Shown: in pieces, positions 35,632 through 46,500 of the stretch
Numbering within the stretch: position 1 is the stretch's first letter
Layout of the letters: each line of letters opens with the position of its first letter
Assembly (NCBI RefSeq): GCF_011397635.1
Contig: NC_064775.1
Span: 17,528,954 to 17,592,953 of the forward strand
Direction of reading: 5' to 3'
From: Epinephelus fuscoguttatus
Taxonomy: Eukaryota > Chordata > Actinopteri > Perciformes > Serranidae
Length of the DNA: 64,000 bases
Notes under the pieces: model-generated
Seen by the model: only the letters and a program-made list of their open reading frames with translations
What the model was told of the DNA's origin: nothing
Databases searched by the model: none
Translations under genes and position numbers: made by a program

Positions 35632-36225
35632 TTACAGATTGAAGGTCAGTGCAGAATATGGAGGAACTGGAGTTGGGAGAGTGTCGGCGTGTGGAGCTAA
35701 GCTTCTGAATTTCTGAAAAAGAAACCGAGAGAGAGAGTCAGCGATGGCGTTAGTTTTACCGGGAACGTGGGCTGCGCGAAGTATGTATTGGTGGGTGACG
35801 GAGTGCCAGGTGAGACGACGCATGAATGGCATGATGGAAGGAGTGTTAGAGCGACCTTTGTTAATGATGTTGACTACTGCAAGGTTATCAGAGTATATGA
35901 GGATTGTCCCCAGAGAATTGCTGCGACTACTATGGGGGTAGATTTCGAAGAGTGCAGAAGAAGCTACTTGGCATTGGTTTGCGAGTTCTGGGGGCCACTC
36001 TGCGGCGAACCATCTCCCATTGTAGAAACCCCCAAAACCGGCAGAAGGAGCTGCATCGGTGTACAGCTGGATGTCGAGGGAGTTGGTCAGGTGGTCTTCG
36101 TAAAAGAAGGAGACACCATTCCAGTTTGCGAGAAGGTGGAGCCACAAACTAAGCTCAGCACGGCAAGAATGGTTCAGGGAAATGGCGGAGAGAAGCGATG
36201 GGACGGAAGAAGCGATGGACAACAA
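35632..36225 (-). pseudogene. Retroelement RNase H domain
   Basis: Open frame with the four acidic RNase H residues in their usual motifs: LYTDAAPSAGFGG (Asp), SSALFEIYP (Glu), ILIYSDNLAVV (Asp) and NAIADSLSR (Asp). It is in the same frame as the upstream reverse transcriptase, from which it is separated only by the TAA at 36447-36445. RNase H removes RNA from the RNA/DNA hybrid during cDNA synthesis. The domain itself reads intact to its stop at 35632, but could not be made from this copy as part of a polyprotein. Confidence 0.85.
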
Positions 36226-36299
36226 GTGGGAGGTGAATGCGCGACCTTAAGGAATGATGCGCAAAGCGAAGTTGAGGTGGCCGAGGAGGGAGAGTAGCT

Positions 36300-37165
36300 G
36301 ACGCTTAGTGCAAGAAGGGGCCTGGAGAAAGTTTGAGATGATGAGGCATATACGATTGAGCTTCTTGGCGGGAAGAGATGCTTGAAACAGGTTTGTATCG
36401 AGTATGATTCCCAGAAAATCAAGGGAGGTGGACGGACCCTCAGTTTATTCTTTTGACCGAGGAACGCCAAGGTCAGAAAACACTGAGGATAAAGTGGCCA
36501 GACCTGATGCAGGTGGTGAAGAGGGAGGGGTGATGAGGAGAAAATCATCCAGAAGATGGACGAGGAATGGGATGCAGTGGTTGTTGGACAGTATCCAGCA
36601 GAGGGCTTCGGACAAGGTGTCGAACAGCTTTGGACTGCTTTTGCAACCAAAAGTAAGTCGCACTGCAAAGTAATAGCTACCTCGCCAGCAAACGCCAAAG
36701 AACCGCCAGAAGTCAGGGTGAATGGAGAGTACCTTGAACTCGCTGACGATGTCAGGTTTTGAGAGCCATGATCCTTTGCCAGCAAGTTTGATGAGGGATA
36801 TGGCGTGGTTAATGGAGGCATAATGAAGGGAATAGTCCTCGCTAGGAATGAGACTGTTGACGCTGGGAACATGGCTACCGTGCGGTGCCGAGAGATCAAT
36901 AATGATTCTCTTCTTTCCTGAATATTTTCTGGTGGCGATGCCGAGCGGGCTTATTCAGAAAGTAGGAAAAGGGGGTTGAGCAAAAGGGCCAATCATGAAG
37001 CCTTGTTCGACTTCAGCAGCGAGTAATCGGTCGATGGATTCAGGATCATTAATGGCTGACTGTAGGTTTTTGCAAGTAAAGGAGACAGACAGCTCCACTG
37101 CAATGCCGGGGTGGAAGCCCTTCGTGAAGCCGGTGGTGAGGAACTCTACAAAAGTGCTGAAACAT
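36300..37165 (-). pseudogene. Retroelement reverse transcriptase, interrupted
   Basis: Motifs in order on the minus strand: EVEQGFMIGPF near 36985, GIATRKYSGKKRIIIDLS near 36920, SKPDIVSEFK near 36740 (motif A Asp), RLTFGCKSSPKLF near 36650, and HLLDDFLLI near 36560. LLDDF takes the place of the YxDD box, as is usual in DIRS-order elements. The frame is broken near 36950, where PPFLLSE runs into a stop and the conserved PLGIATRK continues in another frame, and again by TAA at 36447-36445, just before the conserved LDFLGI. The pol frame starts by overlapping the end of ORF1 in a different frame. Confidence 0.85.
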
Positions 37166-38234
37166 TTACTGGCGTAGAGGGGTGCTTACCTATCTTCTGG
37201 GATGTAGGGTTATGTGGGCATGCGGGTCGGGCATGGCCACCGCCGCAGAAAGAGCAGGCATGGGGGTAACGACACTGGGACATCTGGCAGCCGTTGTCGT
37301 TAAAGTTGTTGCAGATGGTACAGCCACCTTGGTGCAAGATGGGCTGTCCTCTTTTATCCACTCCGCTGGGGTTGAGGGAAAAATTAGAGACAGAAGGAGC
37401 AGGTTTGGGAATAAGTGTGACCGGAGGAGCGATGGGTGCCACGGGGGAGGGAGCAGGAGTCCTATAGGCAATACGTGGTTGAGTGAACTTGGCGGGGACC
37501 GAGCAGGAAGATGCTGGATGGGAAGGTGCACCGCACAAGGGACAAGGTTGGGCGAGACGGGCAGCGAAGATGCGACAATAAGTCTCTGTGTCAAGGGTGC
37601 CCCAGTAAGTGCTCTCGTTAAACTGGTTTAGGTGAGCTGCGGCTTTAGAAGCGAAATGAATGTGGTATTGGTAGAAGCCAGAACCACCAAAACCGAGTGC
37701 CAAGTTGAGGATAATGGACAAGTAGTCATCCAGTTCCTGGCGGCAGGCAGGAAACTGGGAGCAAAGTACGTCCCTATAGAGTGAAAAAGCATAAGCAAAT
37801 CCTGTGGGATTGAGAACCCTAGAACGAGAGGACGTCTGTTTTTTATAATGGGGGCACCTATCTGTGTCGTCGAGGTCTCTGGCGACAGGAGGTTGGTGGA
37901 GGGAAGGAAGGAGTAGAATAGCTAGATCAATGTAATTACCGTCTAGTATCTGCTTGCGGATGTTGGTGGGAACGGGAGAAGGGCGGGAAACAAAAAAAGT
38001 GGGGTGACACGCTGCCGGATTAGCTGTGGATAAAGTGAAGTTAGCATTAACTATGGACGGTTGAGAAAGTGGTAGGGTGGAGCGTACTTGTAAGTCGGTG
38101 CTGGGGACGACGGATGGTGGAAGATGCTGCGAATAGAAGTGAGCAGCCTGGGAACCTGGCAGCCCGGTGCCATTAGCTCTGGCCAAAGCGGATGGCCATT
38201 GTGCTGAGGAACAGGCTACGGGGGGCACAGGCAT
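37146..38234 (-). pseudogene. Retroelement gag-like ORF1, C-terminal half with zinc knuckles
   Basis: Open frame of 362 codons. Its C-terminal third has a CCHC knuckle with retroviral spacing (CPLCGAPSHPASSC, CX2CX4HX4C) and a Cys/His-rich block (CTICNNFNDNGC, then CRYPHACSFCGGGHARPAC). It ends NVSALL at TAG 37148-37146, overlapping the start of pol. Gag-like proteins of DIRS-order elements package the element RNA. The N-terminal half is Pro/Ala/Ser-rich and continues, after a frameshift, from the ORF upstream. Confidence 0.75.
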
Positions 38235-39651
38235 CCCGGTGCCTGATACCCCATAACGAGTGGGATTGAAACGGGATTAGGAGGAATAGAAGAAATAGCA
38301 GGCGTCCCAGTGCCACGTGAAACTGCAGCAGAGATAAGGTGAGCTGGGAAAAAGAGGTTACTGGAAAGGCAGGCAACCCAGTGCCAGAAGCTGTTGCAGA
38401 AAAAGACGGCTGAACAGAGTGAGAGGGAGGTACCGGGAGACCTGGCATCCCGGTGCCAGGCTCCCCTAGCCCGGCTGTTTGGGGAACATGGAGGAGATAA
38501 TTGCAGGCAGCTGCATCATGCACCCCAGGAAACACAGACTGAGGGTTTGGCTGTGAATTAGGCCTGGAGGTAGCAGGTAATCTGTCACCATGCGTGTGGA
38601 AAGAAGAGGTTAGAGGTGGACTTTTATTTTGGCAGGTGGAGGCCCTCTTCCGGTTCCGGTGGGCCGTCTGGGTACGGCTGGTTGCGGATTGCGTGGTGAC
38701 GTCATGCGGAAGTGTGCCGGAGTGGTCAGCGTGGCTATGATAACAAACAGACATGAGTTTGTGGAAAAGTTTAGCCTTATTGTCAGAGCGTTGAAATTGT
38801 ACTCGCCTATCCTTCAGTGCCTTTTGGAGTGAGGCTACTGTCCAGTCCGAGATCCTGGAGGATAGTTGGCTGGTGGGGGATTTCAGCAGAGTGAGGTGGC
38901 GTTGCGGCCGGCTGCGAGTGGAGATGCCGGTGACCTGATGACTGCGGCCAGCTGTCATCCTCGCACGTGATGGGGAAGAATGGCCGCGGCACCCGCTGGA
39001 AAAAACCCTCGAAGCAGGCCTACCTCGACCTCTTTTGGCTGGTGGGGGTGGTGTACCGGGAGGTGTGGAGGAGTCTTCAGAGGAGTTATAATTTTGCAGA
39101 TCCAGGAGGGAGGAACCAGGTAGTGATGTTACGCTCGAGCCAGTTTGCTCGACACAGTGTCGATCTATTGAAGCGCAAGTGTTCCGAGGCAGTGTTTCGA
39201 TCCCTGCTTCGGCACGCCCACGTAGGCCACGTAGTCACGTGACTACCGGGAGTGAGGCCTCCTTACAGGCAGTCCCAATGGTCTTTCACTTAGATACAGT
39301 TCTGACACACAGCCAGCAGATGTCACTCTTCTAACTGTATGAAATGCTTCGAAGCAGTGTGTCATTCTTGAAGCAGTTGTGTCAAAGTGGTTCAAATTCA
39401 ATGCTTCATGAAGCTTCGATTTCACCATCACTAGAACCAGGTGGAATGTGGATCGTGGACGACATGGTGCGTGCTGAGGTCCCCTTCCTCCGCTGCTGAG
39501 CTCGGAGCACAGGAGAAGGGGTCTCGGGCACAGAGATCGCTGGAGATGTCATGGCTTTTTCGGATGGTCTTTGTGGTGATGGACCTCTGTGTTGGTGGTG
39601 TTGAATGCCTCTCAAGATGTCGTCGTCAGGAGATAAGGATAAGAAATCCAT
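38173..39651 (-). pseudogene. Retroelement ORF1, N-terminal half with SAP-like and AT-hook-like motifs, split by a MITE
   Basis: The ATG at 39651 opens MDFLSLSPDDDILRG. The frame runs to 39442, is cut by a 313-bp MITE (39121-39433, plus an 8-bp duplication), and resumes in register at 39120. After the cut come an AT-hook-like KRGRGRP (39036-39016), then a SAP-like segment (WTVASLQKALKDRR and NKAKLFHKL, 38853-38743). A long low-complexity region follows in which GTG(M/L)P recurs about every 25 residues. The frame drifts out near 38200-38340, where the zinc-knuckle half continues. SAP and AT-hook motifs bind AT-rich DNA; their role in this element is unknown. Confidence 0.65.
39121..39433. mobile_element. 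hAT MITE nested in the retrotransposon
   Basis: A 313-bp segment beginning TAGTGATG and ending CATCACTA, flanked by perfect 8-bp duplications GAACCAGG (39113-39120 and 39434-39441). The right end (AAGCTTCGATTTCACCATCA) is the known fish hAT MITE terminus; the left terminus is more diverged. No coding capacity. It post-dates the retrotransposon insertion. Confidence 0.9.
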
Positions 39652-39786
39652 GATCTCGGTAAGTTAAGGTTTTTTTTGTTTTGTTTTGTTTTGTTGTTGT
39701 TTTTTTTTTGTTTCTTCTCTGTAGTTGCTTCACTGATTCAAACGCACGAATGCAGGAGCAAGAGACTGAGGAAAGGGTTAGTTCCG

Positions 39787-39794
39787 CTTATATA
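39787..39794 (-). promoter_or_regulatory. Retrotransposon TATA box
   Basis: The minus strand reads TATATAAG inside ACTATATAAGCGG, 67 bp inside the 5' end of the element and about 135 bp before the ORF1 ATG. This is consistent with a TATA promoter in the 5' terminal region. Confidence 0.55.
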
Positions 39795-39810
39795 GTAGGC
39801 TAGAAGGCTG

Positions 39811-39838
39811 TGATTGGTGTGTGTTCCCGCTCCTGAAA
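39811..39838. repeat. Retrotransposon terminal inverted repeat, 5' end
   Basis: Partner of 34499-34528; the inverse reads TTTCAGGAGCGGGAACACAC then ACCAATCA. It lies about 23 bp inside the inferred element boundary, so the two ends are not perfectly symmetrical. Confidence 0.6.
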
Positions 39839-39861
39839 CTGCGCTTTAACAAGCTTCGATT

Positions 39862-40515
39862 TGTGTATCTTTGCTGTTCCTTTGTATCTCTTTGAGGTCA
39901 TTTTGTGTCTCCTTGTGGTGTTTTCTGTGTTTCTGTAGTTGTTTTGTGTCTCTTTTCTAGTCATTTTATGTCCGATTGAGGTTATTTTGTCTGTCTTTTG
40001 GTCAGTTTGTGTCGCTTGGAAGTAATTTGTGTCCCATTGTGGTTGTTTTGAGTTTCTGTGAAGTATTTTGGGTCCTTTTTTTTTTGTCTTATTGTGTCTC
40101 CTTGTGGTTGTTTTTGTCTTTATGTAGTCGTTTTGTGTCTGAATTCAAGACATTTTGTGTCTCTGAGGTAATCTTGTGTGTGACTGAGGTCACTCTGTGT
40201 CTCCTTGTGGTTGTTTTACACATTTTAGTAGCTATTTTGTGTCTCTTTGCAGTTCCTTTGTATCTCTTTGTGTTCATTTTGTTTCTCCTTGTGGTTGTTT
40301 TTACCTGCCTGTAGTCAATTTGTGTGTGAGTTAATTTTGTGTGTTTGAGGTCATTTTGTATCACTTTGTAGTCATTTTATGTCTCCTTGTGGATGTTTTT
40401 GTCTTTCTGTAATTGCTGTGTGTCTCTTCAAGTCATGTTGTGTCTCTGAGGTAATTTTGTGTCTGAATAAGGTCATTTTGTGTGTCTTTTGGTCACTTTG
40501 TGTTGCTCTGAAGTC
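39862..40515 (+). repeat. TTTTGTGTCTC minisatellite, right part
   Basis: Continuation of the array at 34096-34501, with the same units and higher-order order. The 112-codon frame here is a repeat artefact. Confidence 0.88.
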
Positions 40516-41314
40516 ACCAAACAAGATATAACATGCTGGTGAATACAAGATGAAATAAAGTAATATAAATTTGCTAAATAATGCTAAAGGCTGAGATATT
40601 ATGTGATTATAGCCATACATTGTCTAACGTGACAGCATTTGTCAATCAGTTTTGATGAGTAAGGAGGAGAGAAAAACACTGATTAAAGGGCATTCTCTGA
40701 GTTTACATAAGCTAGTTTCTCCTCCTTGTGTCTCTTAAGCAGTGGGAGATAAAGCTTTAACTATATGCAACATTTAAATAAATTAAAAACTGCAATTTCA
40801 TATTTTATTTGACAGTTCAGCTGAGGGAGAGGAGAGGCTGCGACTTATTCTGAGTGACAATTCTTTTGGTCTATCGGGGCCACCATAGAGGCTTCAGGCA
40901 AGCTGTCATGTGACAAAAAAATGTCAACATCACCGTGCACTGTGCAACGAAACCAACGAATTTACCCCGGAAAATTTGGGTTTTTTTCATGTACAAAAAT
41001 GAACACGTTTTAATACTGCTCTGTGGAAGTAAAACTGTATGCTAGGTATCCATTTTGGGGCTGTCACTGCACAGGTACGTCGCTTTTAGCTTCGCTACCA
41101 GGAAATTGGTTAGCTAGTTTACATTAGCTGAGCTATCGTTAGCTGCAGTGAGGGCAGAGTTCTGTTGCTAATGTTAGCTATGACTTCAGTGACACTTACA
41201 CGAATAAAGGTGACACGCTAAAATTGTTATATACTATAGAGGGAATATGTTTCTTTTCTGTCGATATATTCTCGTGCTAATAGTAACGTTATGTCTTGTT
41301 TGAAACGTTTTAGG
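40516..41314 (+). promoter_or_regulatory. stk11ip upstream region and probable 5' UTR exon
   Basis: A strong donor CACAG-GTACGT ends at 41074, and the acceptor ACGTTTTAG ends at 41313, four bases from the CDS after the G at 41314. This suggests a non-coding first exon ending at 41074 and a 239-bp intron. The promoter is expected near 40850-41050, but no TATA or CpG island is obvious by eye. Confidence 0.35.
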
Positions 41315-43546
41315 ATGGCTGCACCTCACAGTGGCCAGTCCTCCCTTGTACACAGCTTGGCCACACTGCTCCGAAATGATGGTATGTTACAGTCAGATAC
41401 AGTTCACTCTCACTTTTCCTTAAGTGTAGTTAAATACTAATTTATTTTGGGGACTAAAGGGTTGTGCAAAGTGTGCCAATTCAGCCAAAACAACAGCAGG
41501 GTGCTGTGTGTCAGTGGTTGTATTCACTCAGACTTAAGACAACGTGAACTACAGACTATCCAGATTTCCTTTGTGGGAAAGCCTGATATGGGAAAGAGTC
41601 TTTCTTTGTACTTCTGAAAATCTGATGTTGCTGTGCTTTGGTCCTGCTTTGATCATGCTCAGACATATCTGATCAGATATGGATTTATGTGATACTGTAT
41701 GTATAATTGGAAGGTGAATGAAATGATTCCTGAGTGGGTTTGATTTTGATGCCCACCTCATTCAGTTGAACACTAAGTGACACTATTGCTGAGTGCACTT
41801 GTTTGCCAAACTTTTGAAGACTAACTTGAATTTATTTGTTCTATCAAAATTGCACAGGGATAGTTTTTACAAAGGTAAATTTGCACAGGGTACACTCAGT
41901 ATATATTTAGTAGTGACTGTTGCCTCTGTGTCAACTCAAAGTTTTGCTTGTGCATGGTTATGGTGTTATTTTCCCAAGTTTTTGTGTCTAAGTGACAAAT
42001 GGGAACAACAGTTTCCGAAATTGTACTGACAAAGTGTGCTGCGACCAACAGCAGTGAAACAGGCTGCAGTTTAACCACTCGGGGCATGTTTGCACCATCG
42101 ATTTATGTCCTCTTAAGTGTTTGTTTTTGCCACTGATGGGCTCAGATCGTTATTGTAAGTGTCTGACAACATTATGGAAGGTTCCCTACAGAGATAGACC
42201 TTTTTGCTTAAGGGTAAGATCCTTTTTTTTCAACAAGAAACACTCTGAAATCACCGACACAAATTTTAACAAAGTCCATTTAAATACACAGTAATTTTAT
42301 CATGTATAGAATCAGTGTATTTTCACATCTAACCGGGTGAATTGAGGGTTTATTTCAACCAAACCAGAGTTGTCAATTGTCAGAACAGTGGAAAGACAAA
42401 CCAAGACATTTTTTGTAAGTTTTATTTTGTTTCTGTCGACTTTGAACGAAGTGTGTTTTACAAAGAAAAGATTGCTGTTGTTTTTTTTTTAAATGGAGTC
42501 TGGTGGAATTGTCATTTTGCAATTTCAGGGCTGTTTCTGGTTAAACAAAAAGGATCTTACTCTGAAACAAAAAGGCCTATATCTGGAGGGATCCTTTCAA
42601 TAATGTTGTCAGACATTAGAATAACAATCTGAGCCTTTCAGTGGCAAAAACAAACACTCTTAGTGGACGTACATTGACGGTGCAAATTTGCACTGAATTA
42701 GTCATTTAGACACAAAAACTTGGGGGGAAAGGGTCCAGGTTGAAGATTGTTGATGGAATTGTGCAGTACACGACACTTAGCTTGATCTTGTCATTTATCT
42801 TAACACTTCGTATATTTAGCTGTGGATTAAAATTGTATTCTTAAGAGTTAAATGCCTTGTCTCTCCCAACCTCCAGGCGACTTGGTGCTGGGCGGCACCA
42901 GCACTCTGACCTTGCCTGCGGCCAGCTTGCAGCAGCTCACCAGACTGTTTGAACAGCACTTGCTGTCCAGGAGCCAGCAGCATGGCTTCCTTGCGCTGCC
43001 CTCCCACCCTGCTGACACTGATTCTCTGCTACAGCTGCAGTTCCTGTTTGACATCCTGCAGAAGACCATCTCCCTTAAGGTGAGCAAGGGTGCCTAAAAT
43101 TGGGTCTGGTGTTTTCCATGTGTTTTCCAAGTGTGTTTGTCAGCAGGTGTGAATAGTGGTGACAGTTGCTTACTCCCTGGCCTGGAGTTCTTAATTATGA
43201 CATGTTGTGTGTCTTGATTTGTCAACGCAGCTCATCAACCCACCAGGGGCAAGACTTCAGTCTGTGGTGAAAATCTTCCCGTTCAAGTCTTTAAAGTGTT
43301 TGGAGGTAACTGCAATCCTTCATTGCTTCTTCAGTCTCTTTTATTCCATCCTTGCTTCTTCCTCTATTTCCACCACTTCAACCTTTCCATCTATCTGTCC
43401 TAAAAACAGGAACATTATATGCTTTTTTTGGTGTCTCTCTTCCTCACCAGCTGAAGCGAGTGCCTCCACACTGTCTCGAGGGACTCCGCGGAGTTTACTC
43501 CCAGTTGGAGGTCTTTACATGCTCAAAGAGCCTCAGCTCCCTGGAG
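41315..43546 (+). CDS. stk11ip: stk11ip exons 1-4: N-terminal LIP1 region
   Basis: Codes for the conserved N-terminus: [11 protein letters not shown], the Leu-rich [63 protein letters not shown] and [19 protein letters not shown]. This region defines the LIP1 family and leads into the leucine-rich repeats. Intron 1 (41382-42876) holds nothing recognised. Confidence 0.9.
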
Positions 43547-46500
43547 GTACTGTCACTGAGTGCATTTAGGCCATGTCTTCCCTTAAAGAGTCAAATGCAG
43601 CGTTGTGTATGTCTGTTTTTTAGGAGCTGCTTTCCCTGTGTGGAGGTGACCTGAGCTCTGCACTGCCTTGGCTTGAACTGCACACCCTCAACTTTAGCTA
43701 CAACTCCATTGTTTGCCTTGACCAGTCACTAGTGAGGAAAACACACACAGATGCATCATTACTGATTCACTGGTTGATGTTATCATCACCTGACTTCAAT
43801 CGTCCCTTCTCTTTCTTTCACAGAGTTTACTGAACATCCTGAAGTCTTTAGATTTAAGCCATAACAAGATTCAGGAGTGTGCTGAGTTTCTCAAGGTGTC
43901 TGTTTTTTTTCATTATAATTCATCTCAATTAAAAAAATATTTCCCTGCCGGTGACAACACCTTGTTCTGCCTCTGGCTATGTCTCATTTCCTCATTGCTT
44001 CCTCTCAGCCCTTGAGTGAACTGGCACACTTGAACCTGGGCTACAATTGCCTGCAGAGGGCGCCAACGCTGGGCCTGAGTGCCAGAGCCAAACTCCTCAC
44101 ACTCATCCTCAGGAACAACGAGCTGGAGACCATTAACGGTAAAGTCAACTGATAAAGATATCCACACATATTCTCATATTGTTCTTTGAACACAGGGGAT
44201 CAGTCCCTGGTTGTAGTCGGCCAATAAAATCACAGAGCTCAGGGAGGAGTGAGCCACGGAACTTAAAAACTTGAAAAACAGGAAGCTGATCACTGTGCAG
44301 TGAGTCCCACCTCCAACTGTTTTGGGAGTCCTTCTGTTTGTCTTGGATGTTGTTTATCATCACACAGTGAAGCATTAGATAACCTTACACCTGCCTGTTT
44401 GTTATGTCTTTTGGATGAGAGGGGAGAATAGTATGAGAATCAAGTTAGGTTTGTTTTATGTAGATGTATTTATGCTCTTGTTATGCTGTCTTATTCAACA
44501 GGTGTGGAGCAGTTGTCCTCACTCCAGCACTTAGACCTGGCCTACAACCTCCTGTTGGAGCACTCCCAGCTGGCTCCTCTCTCCCTGCTGCACTGCCTCA
44601 ACACAGTAAGGAAACACATGCACACAGATGCAGAAGTATATATTTTGTGGACACATTTATTCTCATAACATATTTTTGCTTCACAAATTGTTTATGAGAC
44701 TCTTTAAAAAGTTACATCTTCTTTTAGCTTAGCCTGGAGGGCAACCCGCTGTACTTCCAGAAGACCCACCGCACCTGCACCGTCCGACATCTCTCCCCAA
44801 AGGCTGCAAACCTCAGAGTGAGTCATGATTCTAGCTAGACATGTGAGCCATGAAACACTGAAAAACAATTCTAAAAGTGTCCTGCATGGACATTGGTCTC
44901 AGACATCAAGGCAGCAGCGTAGTATATAATATACAGTACAATGCAGCAGCTGAAGACAGAAGCGGATCACATAATGTTCTGGTCCAAAAGCATAAAATAG
45001 AAATGGAAAAAGTTTTGGGAAGATGTTCAAGTTCCGAGGTAGCCTGTGATGTTCAAACATACTGTTCCCATTATAGCAGCTGTTGGCTCATCTTTGTATC
45101 AACAAAGACATTATATTGTGTGTCTTGATTTATCTGAAAGCACAGCTTCTCTAAACATACAGAACTGCTCCAAAACAGCTTCCTGTCTGTCGACCACTGT
45201 GAACTCCAAGGTGTTTCTTTCTTACATAACTACACTTTTGTGTATGTGTGTGTTTGTGTCTTTTCAGCTTAAACTTGATGGTTCCCCACTGTCCTCATAT
45301 GAATTATCAGTAAGTTTCTGTTGTTTTTTTCATATATATATATATTTTTTTTTTTTACCAATACGATCTGACTAGCGATCGGAGCCGATAAATTAACTAA
45401 AGACAAAAGCCAGGTGTCAGTGGATTTCTGTCCAGTGGGAATAGTCTAATATTAGACCACTCTTGTCTGCAGGTTCTGCCAAAACCAGGCCAGCTGATCG
45501 CCCAGGTACAGACTGCACCTCCTGTTGCCATGCCACCAGAACGGGGTAACCAGGAAGGGTCCAGTGGTGCAGGGGAGCTCAGTGACAGCATGTCAGTTGA
45601 AGTGGGAGTCTCACGCATTCGGAGGAGGAAGGTAAGAGAGCTGCTCTGTGATGTGAAATATGTCCTATATGTAAAAGCTACATTTTAAAAGGATTTGAAC
45701 TCACAAAACGGTTTTCTTTACAGATCTATCTCGACAGGTGAATACTGACAAACTGAATGCTGTGGCACATTTTTCTGATCTCAAACCATTTTGTGTTTCA
45801 GAGTAAGGTGAAAGTGCGGAGGGCCAGCATATCCGAGCCCAGTGATACAGATTACGAGCCCAGGCAACTTTCCTCCTCACAGAGTGGGTTTTAAAAGCAT
45901 CTCTGTCCCATGTGATTTTATATTTGTTTAAAAAATCACACCCTTTTGCTCCTGGCTTCCATTGTTTTATCCAAGTTTTCCACTTGTAGTTTTAACTATT
46001 GGCTGCATTTATTGTTGGTGACTTAAACTAAAGTGTACTCAGCTGTTAAATAAATATTTAAAAGATAAATGTTAATATTATTTCTCCACTAGGCCTTGTC
46101 CTTCCGCACCAGCAGGAGATTGAGCGCATGTCCAGCTTTAGAGATCAGCTGGGTGAGGACTGGCTGAGGTACCAGCACCATCTCGATGAAGCTCCCTCCT
46201 CTACTATCACCACCACTGTCAACACTGACCAACCAGCTTCTCACCCTCAACCCCTCCCCAACGGCCTGAACACCACCACACATCCGTCCATTAGCTCTGG
46301 GCGTCAGTCATCTCCACCGTCCCTGGAAGTCCCAGAGGTCTTCCCTGAACCGCTGCTCTCATCTGAGCCCAGACTGGAGACGTCTGTGGATGCAGAGTTG
46401 GAAACAGAGTCTACCCTGCAGTGGCCCGGTCATAGCTCCACCTTGGAGGAGAACACAGTGGATGGAGTAGTGGCGAGCCAGGGAGCGGTGAGCTTACCTG

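Larger units (their letters stand above)
34502..39861 (-). mobile_element. Tyrosine-recombinase retrotransposon (DIRS/Ngaro order), broken
   Basis: Minus-strand element of about 5.36 kb with, 5' to 3', a gag-like ORF1 (39651 to 37146), reverse transcriptase (about 37165-36300), RNase H (about 36225-35632) and tyrosine recombinase (about 35563-34672). This content is diagnostic of the DIRS order, which integrates by recombinase and not by a DDE integrase. Domain layout without a methyltransferase resembles Ngaro. The ends, however, form an inverted repeat of about 28-30 bp (34499-34528 against 39811-39838). The boundaries are inferred from the split minisatellite, whose left and right parts join smoothly without a target duplication. 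A hAT MITE, in-frame stops and frameshifts show the copy is inactive. Confidence 0.85.

Noticed and set aside
36174-36899. A 241-codon minus-strand frame overlapping the reverse transcriptase
   Set aside because: It is an out-of-frame shadow; the RT motifs (SKPDIVSEFK, LLDDF) are in a different frame.
39849-39863. The 12-mer AAGCTTCGATTT at the retroelement 5' edge, matching the hAT MITE end at 39411-39424
   Set aside because: Too short, and lacking the CACCATCACTA that should follow; probably coincidence, although a tiny MITE remnant at the boundary cannot be ruled out.
42816-43087. Minus-strand frames antisense to stk11ip exon 2
   Set aside because: They mirror the real exon on the plus strand, which has correct splice sites and family conservation.
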